A stretch of DNA of 64,000 nt, from the NCBI GenBank assembly GCA_051294375.1, contig CM119270.1, forward strand, positions 21,047,775 through 21,111,774, read 5' to 3'. Below the pieces are notes generated by a model. The model saw only the letters and a program-made list of their open reading frames with translations, ran no database searches and was not told the origin of the DNA. The stretch is from Paraspadella gotoi (Eukaryota; Chaetognatha). Made by a program: the position numbers and the translations under genes. Shown piece by piece: positions 38,349 to 49,900 of this stretch (positions are counted from its first letter, which is position 1; every line of letters starts with the position of its first letter).

Positions 38349-38471
38349 CGTCGAAGATAGAGACAGAGACGGGGAGAAGGAGGCGGAGAGAGAGACGATG
38401 GAGCGAAAATAGAGAGGGAGACGATTGGGAGAAAAACTGGGAAAAAAGCTAGAGAAAAATTCGCCTTGTCG

Positions 38472-38473
<2 letters not shown>

Positions 38474-38533
<60 letters not shown>
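38474..38533 (+). repeat. (GA)n microsatellite upstream of the EF-hand/DUF924 start
   Basis: Pure GA of 60 bases, about 125 bases 5' of the ATG at 38348. On the coding strand it is a CT tract, which could act in the 5' UTR or as a promoter GAGA-type element. Confidence 0.9.
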
Positions 38534-38536
<3 letters not shown>

Positions 38537-38689
38537 GATAATAATTCAAGCACCTGATTTGTTTTCATTTCTTTTCCGTGTGTATTTCACGTTCAGGGTT
38601 TCGGGTGATTTTTGAACTGACATAATATTGTATAATATTGTATAATATAAGTAATATAAGTAATATAACTAACGATCCAACTACAATTC

Positions 38690-38930
38690 AACAAAACTAT
38701 TCAATTTAAAATAGATACAACCAATAAAAAAATTATTCATTCATTCAATAAATAAGCTATTTTGCCCCTGACTTTGGACAGGCTATGATGGTTTAGGGTC
38801 TCTTTCCCTCTTACAATATATTATTAAAAAAACAAGCTTTAAATCAAGACTCTCTCTGTCTAGCTTATTTACTCCCTATCGATGAAGTGGTATAATGTTT
38901 TAATGAACTGTTTCAACTAAAACGGTTGCT
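38690..38930 (+). repeat. Dispersed repeat with ACAACCAAT core (five or more copies)
   Basis: Conserved order: ACAACCAATA, ATTATTCATTCATT, AATAAATAAGCTATTTTG, CCTGACTTTGG, TTTAAATCAAGACTCTC, CCCTATCGATGAAGTGGTAT. Other copies: 41060-41215 (+), 50562-50775 (+), 55805-56085 (-) and 13510-13640 (-). Short pieces of the core alone occur near 40540, 40690 and 50835. A SINE-type element is likely. Confidence 0.6.
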
Positions 38931-39044
38931 GAATTTAAATTAAATTTTAAAAAATCCTTAAAATTTAATCGACTATTGTCCCAAGTGAACCTTGCGATAT
39001 CTCACCGTTTAAAAATCCCTTTTAAAAATGTTCTTCAAAGTATA

Positions 39045-39476
39045 AACAAGTTTGAACAAACAACGTCGGCTCTGTAGCAGGAAGGAGCTAATCAGATGAT
39101 AAGCAATCATAAATCTTCCAATTTCTTATCATAAGAGATCATGTCATTTATCGATGCAATGATTACGATTGATTAATGCAATAATAGTGGACGCTATGAT
39201 AAATGATCATCGATGTGATGACAATCGATGAGAAATGATTTGACAGTCAATCAATGATACGTTGATGTCCAATGAGTTTAATGATAATAGGACGGACGCA
39301 CAGATGGATGGACAGACAGACCGACAGACGGTCGGACTGACGGACGGACATCATTTATTTATCATAATTCGACGTTCTAATTTATGTGTATAACTGAAAA
39401 GATTTTGGGAGTGGACCGACGGACCGACAAAGTGAATTATAGAGTCGGAATCTGCTGATAAGCAAATCCGACTAAT
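39045..39476 (-). mobile_element. Short inverted copy of the GTCGGATCTG family
   Basis: On the minus strand it starts near 39476 with AGTCGGATTTGCTTATCAGC and ends near 39045 with GACGTTGTTTGTTCAAACTT, keeping the internal GGACGGACATCATT block. Confidence 0.55.
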
Positions 39477-39539
39477 CTTTGTTTGTCTTCATTTTATTTT
39501 AACGATAAACTAAGAAATACGTAGAATAAAATACTTGTC

Positions 39540-39830
39540 ACTACTTTATTTTAAGGTTATTAACTAATCCTTACTCTTTTGAATTATTTAATCTAATCCT
39601 TGACATTAATACCTAACCCAAACCTAATCCCTAATTTTAATCCATAATCCTTAACCATAATCTTTAACCTTATCTACTAACTCTAAACCTTAATCCGTAA
39701 CCTTAATCCTTAGCAAAAAATGTAACCTAATCCCTATCCTATCAAATCCTATCTAATCTATCCTATCTAATCATCAAACCTAAAAACACACCTAATTCTA
39801 AATTTAACCAGAATGAGGTTTTTTTCGGGA
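39540..39830 (-). repeat. Degenerate CCTAA/TTAGG-like tract
   Basis: Irregular CTAACCC, CCTAATCC and ACCTTAATCC words for about 290 bases. Confidence 0.6.
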
Positions 39831-41224
39831 AATAATGCCAAATACTTTTTTTTTGTTCGATGACCCACTTTTCTTTCTTTACTTTTAGTTTTTGGTGGAA
39901 ACTAAACTTTGAACTCGGATTGTGTCAACAGAGTTAAAAGATTAAAACTTGAATTCAAGTGAGAAAGAAAATTGAGGTTTGTGAATGAATACGGGGTATC
40001 TTTTGAATCAATTGTATTCATATTTATTTTGTCGAGAAAGAGCTCGAAAATCATGTATTTATATTTATCAAATTATTAATTATCCATTAATTTTACCTTT
40101 TACTATTTAGAATTAACTGTCTAAAAATTATGATTTCAAAAGTACCGAATTACTTTGTAACATTTTAGCATAATATTCAGACTAAGAATTATGATTTCAA
40201 AAGTACGGAATTACTTTGCACATTTCATTCGATTAACTCCAGTGAGATAAATCATTATTTTCGGCGATTCTGCGATTCTATTTCCGCTTGATACTCCTGC
40301 GCTGATATTATGCCTCTTTTTGTAGATCAGGTTCTTGATTGTGGTTGTAGGTATTGTTATAGGAATTGTTGTGGTTGTGGTTTTTGTAATAATTTTGGTG
40401 CTCGTCGTGAGAGTTATAGTTGATTTGATTGCCAAGGTTGTTATATTATATTGCGTTATTTGCTGTCATAGTGGCTTATGGTAGTAGTTAGAGTTAACAT
40501 GATTGTATAAATGAACTAGTTTTTATTGTTATGCATGTTCTTATGAAATTGGTACAACCAATATAAAAATTATCCATTCATTTCTCATGAAATCAAAAAA
40601 ATAGTAGTAAAGTGATTTTTGTTTAAACTCATTTCCACTCTGCTCACTCCTCACTACTCGGGTATTACTGCTAAATCTGTTTTTCGTATGAAATTGGTAC
40701 AACCAATATATTTGATTCGTCCTAAGCCTTTTTAGGCGCAGCAATAAACACCTGCGCATACTCGTGTGATAGAAGAAGATTAAAAACAAATTTTGCTAAG
40801 AGTAAATGCATTTAGAAAAATGAAAAATAAGAGAAATCAGATGCTCATTTTTTTGTGTAGACGGCATCGCAGCTAATGGACCAATAGATGGAATTTGATG
40901 ATAGTATTTTTTCTTTCTCAACTTTTCTTCTTTTTTTTTATAACTTAATTTTTTTATCTCATGCTTTTTAACTGTATTTTCTTTTTCTTTTTTTTTAATA
41001 TTTTTGGTTCTTCAGTCTTCACGTGTTTTTTTAAATAATATTTGACTTGGGACATTTATTTAATAATGAAATTGTTACAACTAATATAAAATTATTCATT
41101 CATTTCTTAAATAAGCCCCTGACTTCGGTTGAGGCCACCATTTTTCTTGCAAAATAATTACATAGCAGGACTCTGCAAGCTTTCAATCAATCACTATCAC
41201 TTCTCTATCAATAGAATGGTGTGG

Positions 41225-41400
41225 CGAATCCTAAATTCGCCTCCAGTATAGCTTGGTGAGACTCAGCTCGCCCCATTGGCTTGGACAGCAAAGTACTCGT
41301 TCGCCAACCGTGAGTTCCGTGTTCAATCCCCTCACGGTCATGCTGGTTAAAGTGTGATGGTGTCGGGGTAAATACTCCCGTCATATGAGGTGGTATTATT
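41225..41400 (+). mobile_element. tRNA-derived SINE with (ATT)n tail
   Basis: TTGGCTTGGACAGCAAAG resembles an A box region and GTGTTCAATCCCC a B box about 45 bases on. GCCTCC and GGCGAATC lie upstream, and the 3' end is a TATTATTATT tail. It abuts the left end of the next element. Confidence 0.5.
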
Positions 41401-41972
41401 ATTATTTTTAGTCGGATCTGCTTATCATCAGATTCTGACTCTATAATTCACTTTGTCGGTCAGTCTGTCCATCCCTCCGCCCTTTATCGGTCATTCACTT
41501 AAATCATGTCAGAACATCGAATAATAATAAATTATGCAAAAGAAATGACGTCAGTCCGTCCGTCTGTCTGTCTGTAGGTCCGTCCGTCCGTCTGTCCCCC
41601 CTTAGCAAAAAACTCCAATTAGTCGTACTTGGATGGTTAGATTAAAAAAAAATTATATGTGTGGGTAGGAAAGTGAGCTGGATATGAAGTTTTGATGGAA
41701 TCTTGCGAGTGGAAATGAGTTTAAATGGAAAAAACTCAAGTCACATTTACTAGAATCTTTTTACTAATTTTATAGATTTTTTTTAGCAAAAAACTCCAAT
41801 TATTCATAATTGGAAGGATAGAATGAGATGAAAATTTGTGTGTGGGTAGGAAAGTGTGTGATTGAGCTGGATATAAAGTTTCGATAGAATCGAGGAGTGA
41901 AAATGAGTTTGCATAGAAAAAAACCAAGTCAAGTTGACTTGAATTTTAATTATTTATGCTTATTCATAATTA

Positions 41973-42256
41973 TGTGGATAAGGCGCTAAGTGGGCTGAAG
42001 ATGACTATCCGTAACTTCTTTAACCCCCTCTAGCAGACATGGAACGGGTCCTGGGCTTGGAACCAGGCTTGAAGGGTTTCCACGCCCCCAAGGTGGCTTA
42101 CGGCCGTCCTCATACTTCCCGCAGGGTAGGTACCGGGTTGGGATTGAACCCGGTACCTAGTGGTCCTGAGCTGATGGCTTTACTCAATGAGCCACTGGGT
42201 CAGGACTGAAGGTGTCATGCTTAGAGGCGGGGTGAACTTTGCTATGCCCGACTACA
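41973..42256 (+). mobile_element. LTR-like family C, solo, 4-bp target duplication
   Basis: 284 bp from TGTGGATAAGGCGC to CCCGACTACA with ATTA on both sides (41969-41972, 42257-42260). The minus strand contains a tRNA-like stretch: GTGGCTCATTGAGTAAAGCC (A-box region) and CGGGTTCAATCCC (B box). A SINE is the alternative, but the short fixed duplication and TG/CA ends favour an LTR. Confidence 0.55.
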
Positions 42257-42306
42257 ATTATTTAATTAAATTGAAAAAATGATGGAATTTGAAAAAAAAA
42301 TGATGC

Positions 42307-42565
42307 TATGGCAACAGCCGGGTTGCCTGTGATGCCCATCGTGATGGCATCTCACTGTTGGCTTTGGGGGCTTCCGACACTTAGTAACGGCTCCAGTCAC
42401 TGGCGCGGTTACCCTAAGACGGTCTTGCTTTGCCAACAAAGAGGGAAATCGTTAGGACTGTAGAGGGAACGCTACGCCTGGGATGGTGTGTTCCCCCTCT
42501 GAGCCAATGGATTTGGCTGAAGGATGGTGGACGTGGACGTGGGGTGGTGTGAATATACCGCCACA
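42307..42565 (+). mobile_element. LTR-like family B, solo, 4-bp target duplication
   Basis: 259 bp starting TATGGCAACAGCCGGGTTGC and ending ACCGCCACA, flanked by ATGC at 42303-42306 and 42566-42569. The start TATGG is shared with TRIM family A. A second copy lies inverted at 59790-60021. Confidence 0.65.
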
Positions 42566-42904
42566 ATGCAAGTTAAAAAAATTATGCAAGTTGAAAAAAT
42601 AAAAAAGTATTTGTGTGTACAGTAACAGTAACAGTATAGTAACAGGTCAGTTTAATCCCCTGCAAGCGATTTACATGTATTGGCGCAGCCCTTGGTTTGG
42701 TATGTTACAATCTGTTATGATCAGTTAGGCTCACAAATTGAAAGAATTATCGTGATTTATCATCTGATTAGCAGATTACCGCTTAATTATCGTAGCCAGA
42801 TCCGACATTGTTTGCTCAAACTTGTTTTAGTTCGTCCAACTTACTGAAACCTCTCTCGCGCGTGATGGGAAATAGTTTAATATATAAAAAGAGGTGGCCG
42901 TGGT

Positions 42905-43115
42905 GGTCCTCCCAACTGGATTCCTACCTCATGGGATTCCTGCCACACGGGAATCCTTCTACAGGGATTCCTCCCAACTGTGATTCCTATCTCATGGGAT
43001 TCCTGCCACACGGGAATCCTTCTACATGGATTCCTCCAAATTGGATTCCTATCACATGGGATTCCTCCCACACGGGATTCCTCCCACACGGGATTCCTCC
43101 CACACGGGAATCTCG
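42905..43115 (+). repeat. GGGATTCCT minisatellite
   Basis: About 12 units of 17-18 bp of the type GGGATTCCTCCCACACG, grouped into a longer repeat of about 70 bp that appears twice before the simple units. Confidence 0.8.
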
Positions 43116-43479
43116 ATGGAACCATGAACAAAATTTTAAACTATTTAAATTTGTTTAAAGTATTTAAAACTTTCACGGTACATCGACTTGAAGCTGAATC
43201 AACCAGATTCTAAAACAGTAATCGATTTTTATTGTTCAGTACGTCCATTTGCTCTTAAATAGCAATGACACAAAGTCAGTCCCAAAAGAGCTTCCGTACG
43301 CTGCACAATCAATTTTCTCCTCCTCCGCAACTCCGCCCAGTTTTTCGCATATGTACGCACATACGTGTACGTGTAACTACACATACACGTATCATCAATC
43401 AGTTAATGCTTCTTCTCATCGCCGTTTAATGCTTCGGCTTCCATTTTATCCTTAGTATTAAAAAAAAACGGCATAGATT

Positions 43480-44341
43480 GAACAAGTTTGAGCAAATAAT
43501 TTGTGATCTTAACAGATAACAACAAATCATGCATAACATAACAAATCATAACATACTTTTTAATAAATCTATGAAAAATCTATAAATCAATTGATCTATA
43601 AATAAACCAGTAGCTGCGCCAATACCAACTTGCGTAATTTGGTCAACTGGCATAATTTGGTAAACTGGCATAATTTAGTCAACTTGCATAATTTAGTTAA
43701 CTGGAAAATTTGGTTAGCAAGCATAATTTGGTCAGCTAGCATAATTTGGTCAACTGACATAATTTGGTCAACTGGCATAATTTTGTCAACTGTCATAATT
43801 TGATCAACTGGCATTATTTTGTCAACTGACATGATTTTGTCAACTGGCATAATTTGGTCAACTGGCATAATTTGGTTGACCGGCATATTTTGGTCATCTG
43901 GCATAATTTGCTCAGCTGGCATAATTTGGTCACTTGAATAATTTGGTCCACTGGAATAATTTGGTCAATCAATCAATCAGAGAGAGATAGAGAGTGGGAA
44001 ACTTTAAAAATATCAAATAAATGTGACTTTTCTGTTCCACTTCTACGATTCCTTCAAAAAAATTTTATCCAGCTTAATCACATACTTTCCTACCCACGCA
44101 CAAAATTTTATTTCAATCCATCCATCCAATCACGAGTAATTAGAGTTTAATCAAAAGGTGGGACGGACCTACAGACAGTCGGACGGATGGACCAACGGAC
44201 ATCGTTTATTTTGGCATAATTTATCATAATTCGATGTTCTGATGTGATAAAAATTATTTGCCGACAGGATTTCGGGGTGGGACCGACGAACCGTCAGAGT
44301 GAATTATAGAGTCGGAATCTGCGATAAGCAGATCCGACTAA
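43480..44341 (-). mobile_element. Inverted GTCGGATCTG-family element carrying a minisatellite
   Basis: The minus-strand start is AGTCGGATCTGCTTATCGC at 44341; the other end near 43480 reads TTTGCTCAAACTTGTTC. An 18-bp minisatellite (CTGGCATAATTTGGTCAA, about 19 units, 43620-43970) fills the interior. Confidence 0.55.
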
Positions 44342-45037
44342 AAAAATCTTTGTCTACTTAGGATACATTATTGAAGAAGCCTTTCAAGGAAATTCTTGAC
44401 TGCACGCGCCTCGCTACCATGCCGCTCAACAAAAATATTTTTTTAGGTAAAACTATTAATATTGTGAATACAGACCTGTGCAAAAAAAGAGGACACCCAA
44501 AAACATTATGAAAGATATTATATGTGAATAATATTGATAGAAAAAGGAACTATTTGTTAGAAATATCATACATTTTTGAAATTCCTTATACAATGATGGA
44601 AAAAAAAATGTAGCGGTTTGGAAAAGTCAGTTAATTTTATTGTGAAATATATTTTTTGGCTAATAAATAAGTTTTAATAGGTAATATGACTTCCCTAAGA
44701 CTGAATAAAATGATTATTTCTCAACAGCATTTAATCTTTTAATGCATTCAAATACTTCCAAAAGAGGTTGTCTCTAACTGTTTTCACTTAATGATTAAGA
44801 GAACTATTCATATTATTGTTAAAATTATATCTTTGACATGATATTTTTTATCAGATTTGGGGCAAAAAATGGTCCTAAGCAAGCAGTGAAAAAGATTGAT
44901 TCTCTATAAAGTAAACCAGGCTTGCTTGCCTGGATGCTTATTAAGGATTTCCCATGCCAGTTTTTATGTCAAACCACTTCCGGTTTTAAGAAATCATTAT
45001 TTTTGGTAAAAAAATAAACTGTTATTCAGTCAGCCTA

Positions 45038-46634
45038 CTTAAAATAATCATAAAAAGTTTTCAAAAACCTTAATAGTAATTTTTTTGTTATGGTTTATAA
45101 ATAAGGTTAAAAAATATTATTACAAAATGCTTCAAGTTACAAATTATTAGTTTTTTTAAGCCAAATCGGCCCTGACCAAAACTGACCTGACTTGGGACAT
45201 CTTCCATTGGCTAACCCTAACACGGGCCTCCTGTCTCATGGCAAGTCAGAACCTTAACCCAAGCTGCCTCTCCCCCAACCTTAACATCAGTCAGTGTATT
45301 TCTCTAACCCAGGCTTTTCCTTTTCTGAGCTTGTCTAAATTACAAAATCGCTATACTTAGTAAGGCGGAACAAAGTAAAAACTTGGAGTTCTGTAATGTA
45401 AATAACGTTAGAGCATCCCTGTGGGATAACAAAATTTAAAAAAATTTAAGATTTTATATATAGTTAATAACATAACAATATTCGGGTAGAGATTGAAAAA
45501 ATAAAAAAATATTATTTCAATATTTAAATTTTGTTTTGTTTTATTGCTTAAAATTAGCAAAAATTATGGTACGACGATAATGATGATGATTTTAAAGAGT
45601 TTTTCCATTATTTGACCCACTTATCATCGAAATATTGAAAAACGCATTATACTTTGCGCAGACAACTTTTTTATGGGCTATCTTAATCCGTTCTTAAAAT
45701 TTAACATATTTTTTTTTCATTGCCCATGAATTGATAAATATTTAAATGCTTTAATGTTATACTGTGCTTCACTAGTTAAAAAAGTGATAGTAAATATTGA
45801 TTAAATATATTATGGACAAACTCTTAATGAGAAAAAGTGATCAATTTTGGCCCGCCTTAATACTTAGTCATGGCAACCTGGCCAAATGACAATTTAGCTG
45901 TTAACTAAATCTGTGCCATTAAGGTTGAATACCTTAATATTAATTTTAAAGTTAGGAGTAGGGCAAGGTTTAATGACAGACAGGAGGCCTGAATAAGGGT
46001 TAGGGTTTGTAAAGGTACTGGCTAGAGATGTTTGGGATTAAGGTTTGGCAATGGCTGGGAGGCCCGAGTTAGGATTGAGGTTGAGGGAAAGGATAGAAGA
46101 TGAACATCATGACTGAGTTAGGGTTAAGGAAGGTTGTTAATAATTAGCAAAGGCACCAAGGTTAGAGTTGAGGGAAAGGCTTGTGCAAGGGACATTAAGA
46201 TTAGGGCTGAGGTTTTTAAATGGATATAAGGCCTGGGCTAAGGTTTAGGCTAAAGGGGGTAATTCAAGGGTTAGGGTTCCAATTTGGTATGATACAGGAG
46301 GCCGGTGTTAAGATTATGGTTATCAAAGGTGCTTGTTGGTGAAGTCAGGAGCTGAGAAAACTGGTTAGGATTAATATTTTGATTAGGACCTGGTTTAGGG
46401 TTAAGGTTGAGTAGGAGGTTTGCTAACCACAAAGGCCAAGGCGCCTTCCATCTTATTCGCTATTTTTTTTGCCTTATTTGGTAAAGTAGTTTGGTCAGGG
46501 CTGATTTAGCTTTAAAGAACTAATAATTTTTAACTCGATGTCTGTTATAATAATACTTTTCTGACCTTATTTATAAACCACTACAAAAAACTAACCTATA
46601 AAGTTATTAGTAACTTTATTTTGATTAATTTAAG
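45038..46634. mobile_element. Foldback-type element with inverted ends of about 160 bp
   Basis: The left arm (45038 to about 45200) and right arm (about 46480-46634) are inverted complements: CTTAAAATAATCA against TGATTAATTTAAG, ACCTTATTTATAAACCA against GGTTTATAAATAAGGT, and GCCCTGACCAAA against TTTGGTCAGGGC. TA flanks both ends. The interior is made of degenerate CCCTAA/TTAGGG words in inverted orientation (45210-45310, 45950-46420) and a nested MITE (45363-45857). It lies about 300 bp upstream of the first recognised exon of the XK-like gene. Confidence 0.65.
45363..45857 (+). mobile_element. MITE, second copy of the AGGCGG family
   Basis: Begins AGGCGGAACAAAG, ends CCCGCCT, and TA lies on both sides. 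It is colinear with 35735-36396, including GATGATGATTTTAAAGAG and ACCCACTTATCATCG. It is nested in the foldback element. Confidence 0.7.
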
Positions 46635-46919
46635 TATGGTGGCTGAATAACAGTTTTTTTGATTTTTTTAAAACCGTAAATGGTTCGACACAAAAACTGG
46701 CGTGGAAAATCCATAAAGAGCATTCTGGGATATGATATTTTTTATTGTGATATTCGTTTTCTCCACTAAATTTGGCACAAGAAACGTTGCAGGTATTAGG
46801 AACTTTCAAAAATGATGATATTTCTGGGAGCTCCAATATATGTACAATCGGACTTTGAGTTATTTTCTCATTTGCTTTAACCAAGTAAAACAACCAATTC
46901 AATATTTTTGTTTTACTAG

Positions 46920-49900
46920 GTGACAGAGTACCCGCGGCCAAAACAGTGTCTTTGGTTATTTACACCAATTTTCTTCACATTCTCGATCTGGTGACAGATA
47001 TGAAGACTCTGGCCGATAATTTCCGTTTGGAGGCTACAAATTATTTTGGTTGGGCGTTTTTGGCGTCTCTTATCTTTTACATAATCGTATCATCATCTTT
47101 CAGTTTGTTCATAATTTATAAAAACTCGGATCGTTTTCCGACTCTTTGGAAAACAAAAATAAGAAAGTTGATAACAATCTCTTTGCATTTTGTTGGGTTG
47201 GGAGCGCTAATTTTAACAACGGATTTGTATTTGGATGACGGTCGCCAAAAAAAAATTGATTGCATCGTATTCTTCTTAAAACTATGCTTATAAATACCTA
47301 AATTATCAATTATGTGGGTGTATTTTTACTAATATTTAAATCTCACCTCATGGTTAGAATAAAGAAATAATCTGGGAATACTTATTAAAAAAGCACATAG
47401 GAGTGAAACAGACATGGATTTCCCACGAGTAGTTTGGCGAAGTAGCAGCTGAGGTTATGGTGTGGAAAATGGATATGTTTTCGGGCAATACCGGAAATTA
47501 CAAATTAGAATTATCATTCCCATTTTATGTTCTCTTCTTTTTTTTTATATATTCCTATTTTCTATCTTCTTTCTCTTTTTCTTCAGCTTTTCCTTCCCAT
47601 CTCTCACTTTCTTCTTTCCTTAATTACCATAATAATTCTGACAATAGGTTACAAGGCCTCCCTCATACCCCTTAGCGATAATTTTGGGCATAAGTTGCAG
47701 TTAGTATAAAATTGGAAGGAGCTTTCAAACGCCATTTTGACGTAACAGCTGGCTGTGGTTTTAGGCAAAAGGAACACAGAGTAGTACAAATTATATATCT
47801 CTCGGAATTTCATGTCATACTAAATTAATAATAATAATTATAAATAACTTTAGTTTTATGGTGGACTAAAATCCACCAACTGTTCATCAGCGGCCATTGG
47901 TGCCGGAGGCAAATCATTCGTCTCCCAACCCAAAGGTCTAGGGTTCTAGCCCGGTGGTCGCCTAGCAGTTAAGTGAGATGGAGTACTTAACCCGCCTGTA
48001 ACACAGTGTTACAGCCTGATCCAAAGCTCATATTGAATGGTTCTATCACTAACACATAACATTGATTACTGTCTCTTCATTGGTGAGCCCGACTTCCCAA
48101 CACAACAGCAACAACACTTTCAGGCAACATGCCTCAACCTGGTGATGCACTTTCCGCCAACAACACATCAGGCGACATGCCTCAACTTGGTACGAACTTT
48201 CCACCAACAAACAACAATTCAAAGAAGAGACGCAACAGACTTCTCCCTACGGGAGGGGGGGATGTATGGTGGACTAAAATCCACCAACTGTTCATCAGCG
48301 GCCCTTGGTGACGGAGGAAAGTCATACGCCTCCCAACCCAAAGGTCTGGGGTTCTAGCCCGGTGGTCGCCTAGCAGTTAAATGAGACGGAGCACTTAACC
48401 CGCCTGTAACACGGTGTTACAGCCTGATCCGAAGCTCAGGGACTGCTTATATTGAACGGTACTGTCACGAACACATAACATTGATTACTGTCTCTTCAGT
48501 TTAAACTTTCAGTTTAATTATAACGGAGAAATGAAATAATGAAATGCATAAAGAAAAGGAAATAAATATTGTCTTTAATGATACATGTAAATCGCTTTCA
48601 GGGGATTAAAATGATCTGTTACTGCCGCATGAATGAAAACTAAACTAAATTATACTATTAGGATAAAAGAACTTTATTAGGAATATTATGCTTCATGAAT
48701 TATTTATTAAATAATAATTAATTATTAATTAGTTATTTTATTATTTGGATATTTTGATAGAAATTTAAGCAGAAGTTGCTATTTTGTGTGAAAGCAGGTG
48801 CAAAGGAAGATCTAGTAGGTGCAGATCAAGTTTATTATGCATGTTTCTTTGTTTCTTAAAAAAGAAATAAATAATTTTTAAAACTTAATCAAAAGTGCTA
48901 TATTCTCTTACTGAATGCTTTTTTGTTTGGGGAGCCCTTTAATAAATAAAGCTTAAAATTAAAAAAAATAATGGGGAGAGGTGTTCCTTTGTCTTAAAAA
49001 AATTTTCCTTGTTTATGGTAGGTGAACGTGAGGGTAAGGAAGAAGAGAAAAAAGTTGAATGGCTGTAAGATGAAAAATTAAAGAAGAGAGAGACAGAGAG
49101 AGAGAGAGAGAGAGTGAGAAAATATAATTACATTTAGCAATGTACAACAAAGATAAAGTGAATAAATAAATAGGCAAACTTAATATATTTAAACTAGTAG
49201 AGCCAACAAAGTTAATAATTAACTAGTTAATTAATTAAGAATGAAATATGATAGAAGAATAAGAAGAATAAGTGGTGAAGGATAGTTAAGTTTAGTATTA
49301 TTGAAATATAAGTAAAGAAAGAGCTCAATATGAGCTGGCCCACCCCCGGCCGGGCAAAAGTGGGACAATGACGATGGGGTCGGGTCATTGACTTATCTTA
49401 GGCTGAGACTCTCAGTGAGAGGGTATTGTCATAGATTGGGCTTCCCCAGGATCTGGTAGCGAGCCAGCTGGAAAAATTACCAGTGCCACTCTAATATCCC
49501 TTTGGCCTGATAAGGCTGCCGATGGCCCTCTTGTCGCCTTACGGCGAGGCGGGCGGTTGCCTGTTCTGGCCTGCTTCAGAATTTGTCTATATATGTCTCC
49601 TGTACAAAAAGGAAGAGCTTAAAATTTACTTGCTGGGGCCAATCATAGATATTAAATAATTATGTTTAAATTTATAAACTGTAACCAGTTGACAAGAGAA
49701 TTTGAGGCAAATTATTTCATCTACAAACTAAGATTGCTATATGTAATTTTATTAATTTTATTAAAAAGTAATTTTAAAAAATTAATTAAGGACATCAAGT
49801 CCTTTGAAGTTTATTTTTGGCGATTGGAAATAAAGGCCCTAATGTAGACCATACACAAATCTTTAAGGTAGGGATAAACATTTTTATGTTGTTTAATGCT

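Larger units (their letters stand above)
41409..42825 (+). mobile_element. GTCGGATCTG-family element with two nested insertions
   Basis: The left end is AGTCGGATCTGCTTATCA; the right end is CAGATCCGACATTGTTTGCT followed by CAAACTTG near 42800-42825. Internal modules with GTGTGGGTAGGAAAG match 23774-26555. It has been interrupted by LTR-like family C (41973-42256) and family B (42307-42565), which are therefore younger. Confidence 0.6.

Noticed and set aside
40211-40435. Threonine-rich minus-strand frame
   Set aside because: Low-complexity GTTGTG/ATTGTG sequence without splice or start support.
46630-46941. A 103-codon minus-strand frame with several cysteines
   Set aside because: It overlaps the foldback arm and the splice acceptor of the XK-like exon; no splice sites or homologue support it.
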